DNA of 64,000 nucleotides from contig VWZF01001694.1 in the NCBI GenBank assembly GCA_013396755.1, positions 1-64,000 of the forward strand, given 5' to 3'. The notes beneath the pieces are model-generated. The model ran no database searches. It saw only the letters and a program-made list of their open reading frames with translations, and was not told where the DNA came from. Made by a program: the position numbers and the translations under genes. Origin of the DNA: Sclerurus mexicanus. Taxonomy: Eukaryota > Chordata > Aves > Passeriformes > Furnariidae. Of the stretch, positions 61,495 through 64,000 are shown piece after piece. Positions within the stretch are counted from its first letter, which is position 1, and every line of letters begins with the position of its first letter.

Positions 61495-64000
61495 GGGAGA
61501 CCCCGCTTTCACCTACCCTTCCTTTGCCTCTGCTCGGTGCGTGCTCTGCTTTCCTGTGCTGGGCTCAGGGTGCGTGCTGGATGCCAGTGCTTCAAATCCA
61601 AAGCTGAAAACGTGTAATAATAATGACAGTGCCCGTTCTATGGAAACATGGGTCTTTCTCCTACTCAAAATGAAAAGGAAAAAAAAACCCGAAGCAAAGA
61701 TAACAATCTGTAATCTGATTTAATTAAAATAAGAGAGGATTGTGCAAAGGGAAGGGAGCTCGCAACGCTTAGTTCCATGAAGAAATGCGCTACAGGGTAA
61801 CGAAGGGATCCTTCGTCACTTGGGGAAGTCGGCTGCCCTAGAGGTCAAAAAGATTCCTCGTCGAAGTAATGTAATGCTGAAGCAGGCTTTCATGCACAGT
61901 TCTTTGTCCTCCTGTTTCGGTCTGAGTAAGCAGTGTTGTTTCACAGGGGGAAATAAGCACCCTGAAGTCACACAAGCAAATTTCTCAGCTAGCAGTACAG
62001 TATGATCAACATGTAGCCCACGCTGTCATGTGAAGTAAGACTGATGTCCAAAATCTGAAAATATGAATAATGCACATCGTGTGGTCTCTCCAGAGGGACT
62101 TTCTAGTAGTGAAATCCAAAGTGTTGAGTGCTTTATCTCACTTCACCATGTGATGATTTGAATTCTTGAACAGGAACTTCCCCAAAAGTCCTGGAAATCA
62201 AAGAGAAATTTAACCCGTCTGTCGTGCAAATATATTTACTATTCTCAAACCAATTTTCACAATGACTAACAAACACTACTGTAATGCAGAGTAGGTTTAG
62301 AATAATGCACCCTGTTCTATTTGTGTATCATGCTTGTTTTCTGTAAGGTGGAGTAAGGATATTCCACTTTTAGAAATTTAAAGCATTGTCTTCACTTCAA
62401 AAAGTTCTGTTCTTCCACATTATTATTATCTTTCTTATTGTGTAAGACACGCTATGCAATCAGTTTTTAAAATATTTTGCTTTCTGGGCTTACTGCTCAG
62501 CAGAGCTCTGTCATCCTTTTTTTTTCTCAGATTTCATTTTATATGGGCATATAACTAAGCAGATTCAAAAAAACCCCCTACTTTTAAGATCAATAGTCTT
62601 TTTCTTTTGCTGTTGAAGCCAATTATTATTTCCCATTCAGTGTTTGGTTTTTTTTCTTGCGTGTTTAAAAGCTGTAGTCATTAGTAGGGATATTTAATAT
62701 CTTTATTGCTGTCAAACCTGGAGACCCCCTATAAAGCCCTATGGAGGCTTTCTATAGAATTGCATTGAGATGGCCATCTAACACATTTCAAACTTGTATT
62801 CCTACTATGTTTTTAATGTCTAGTGCTTTTAAGTGTGTGCTGGTTTTGCAACAGGTTGGGCTCCAGCACAAATTAAGGGCCTAATCCTGCCTTATTCTTT
62901 CATATGAACAAGCCTGTTGAAGCTAGTAGGATTGTGGCTATGAAAAAAACAACAGAAAAGGCCAAGTTTAAAAAGGATCTGAGTGCAAATAAAGATAGAA
63001 GAGGAAAAGGCTTATAGGCCAGAATTCACTCTGCATTTAGTGTATGTATTTATTCTTTTTTAAAAATGGCAATAGTGAGATCAATTTGTATAAATACAAA
63101 CACATGGATTGCTGGTTTAGGGAATTAAATAGTGCCCAAGCACCTTGTTTTAAAGCAGATGATTAACTGCTGCCTCATTTGCATCAAAATAAGGAATATT
63201 AGGTTTTCACTCTGTAGGAGTGGGGATAAGGAAGTCTGTGAATATTGCAAATAATTTCCAATGGCATGGTGCAGAGATTAAAAGGCAAGATATGGAACTA
63301 TACATTTCAAGCAGGCAAAACATATGGAGTAATTTCACAATTTATGCTTAAGATAGTGTTCAGAAAAATTATTTGAGCACTATTTTGCTCTGAATGTGTT
63401 AAGTCTATAAGAAATATGAGAAATGTGGGAGATTACATTAAGAACATAATACTTATATCAGAAGTATGATTTGTTTAGGGTTTCCCTCACTCCTTTGTTA
63501 TTTATTTTCAAAGCTATTTCTACCTGTCACTTATAAGGAGCTCTTTGAATTTTGAGTAAATAGAAAATATTTGAAGCTCAGATTACTCAGGTATTTTGAT
63601 AAATACAGGACTTTACCTGTGATCAGAAATTGTTAAGATAATTATTAAAGATATCTTTATATGCTATGTCATTTCAACTATCCTCAGTTCTGAGCTTTGT
63701 ATTTAATTCCTTTAATGTCTATTGGATTGATAGACTATAGATTTGGGTTTTTACAGATTATTTTCTTGGGCCATGCTCTTCTTTCCATTGAAGTTAATGG
63801 GAGTATGAGTGAGGCACTGACTTGTTGGGAGAGCAGCAACTGCCTGGCTTCAAAGTCCAAAATAAACATTTATTTTGAAGAATTTAAAACACTTATTAGT
63901 AAAAAAAAAACCCCAAACAAACAAAAACAAACTAAACACACAAAAAACAAAACAAACAACAAAACAGGAGAAAATAGCTGTGTTTGAAAACCACCGATAA
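61495..64000. other. AT-rich sequence after the CpG island
   Basis: GC content falls quickly. No exon or mobile element was recognised. An A/C-rich low-complexity run sits at 63901-63965 (CAAA/ACAAA type). It is compatible with a first intron if the promoter fires to the right. Confidence 0.5.

Noticed and set aside
1..64000. CRISPR arrays, bacterial operons, toxin or phage systems
   Set aside because: No spaced direct-repeat array, no ribosome binding sites and no dense coding. The repeat content is typically avian.

Overview
The window looks like mostly non-coding DNA from a bird genome, probably a songbird. The repeats support this: truncated CR1 retroposons, avian-type ERVL and ERVK solo LTRs with intact target-site duplications, and one short SINE with a tRNA-Ile-like head and a CR1-like tail (the TguSINE1 architecture known from zebra finch and other passerines). 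No bacterial, plasmid or phage gene organisation is present. No complete protein-coding gene could be recognised. Most open frames over 60 codons are chance frames in AT-rich sequence, frames inside repeats, or frames in the GC-rich island.

Layout. 0-16 kb: AT-rich sequence with a short ERVL-like LTR copy (941-1338), two eroded minus-strand CR1 pieces (7.35 and 9.57 kb) and a few splice-site-bounded candidate exons. 16.25-18.85 kb: the most structured locus. It is a minus-strand CR1 retroposon, internally deleted and split by at least two related ERVK-type solo LTRs plus a third LTR fragment. Beside it are a 72-base assembly gap and an exact 418-bp copy of neighbouring sequence, which looks like an assembly false duplication. 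21.4-27.6 kb: a plus-strand CR1 3' end and an 887-bp solo LTR of the same family as the 1-kb copy. 33.1 kb: a plus-strand CR1 3' end. 36.3 kb: two adjacent perfect palindromes, both centred on GTTAAC. 39-40 kb: a 1034-bp minus-strand ERVL solo LTR with a 5-bp duplication. 43-58 kb: single-copy-looking sequence with several plus-strand candidate coding exons. The best are 55658-55925 and 57286-57488, which have compatible splice phase and an in-frame stop. The TguSINE1-like element lies just behind them. 60.6-61.5 kb: a strong CpG island, almost certainly a promoter with a first exon. The best donor site is on the plus strand, so transcription to the right is favoured but not proven. 61.5-64 kb: AT-rich, perhaps the start of a first intron.

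A working model is the 3' part of an unidentified plus-strand gene ending near 57.5-58.4 kb, followed by the CpG-island promoter of a second gene. The gene calls are inferences. The repeat calls with matched target-site duplications are directly visible. I found no convincing undescribed biological system; the items most worth checking are the candidate gene, the twin palindromes and the assembly-related anomalies.
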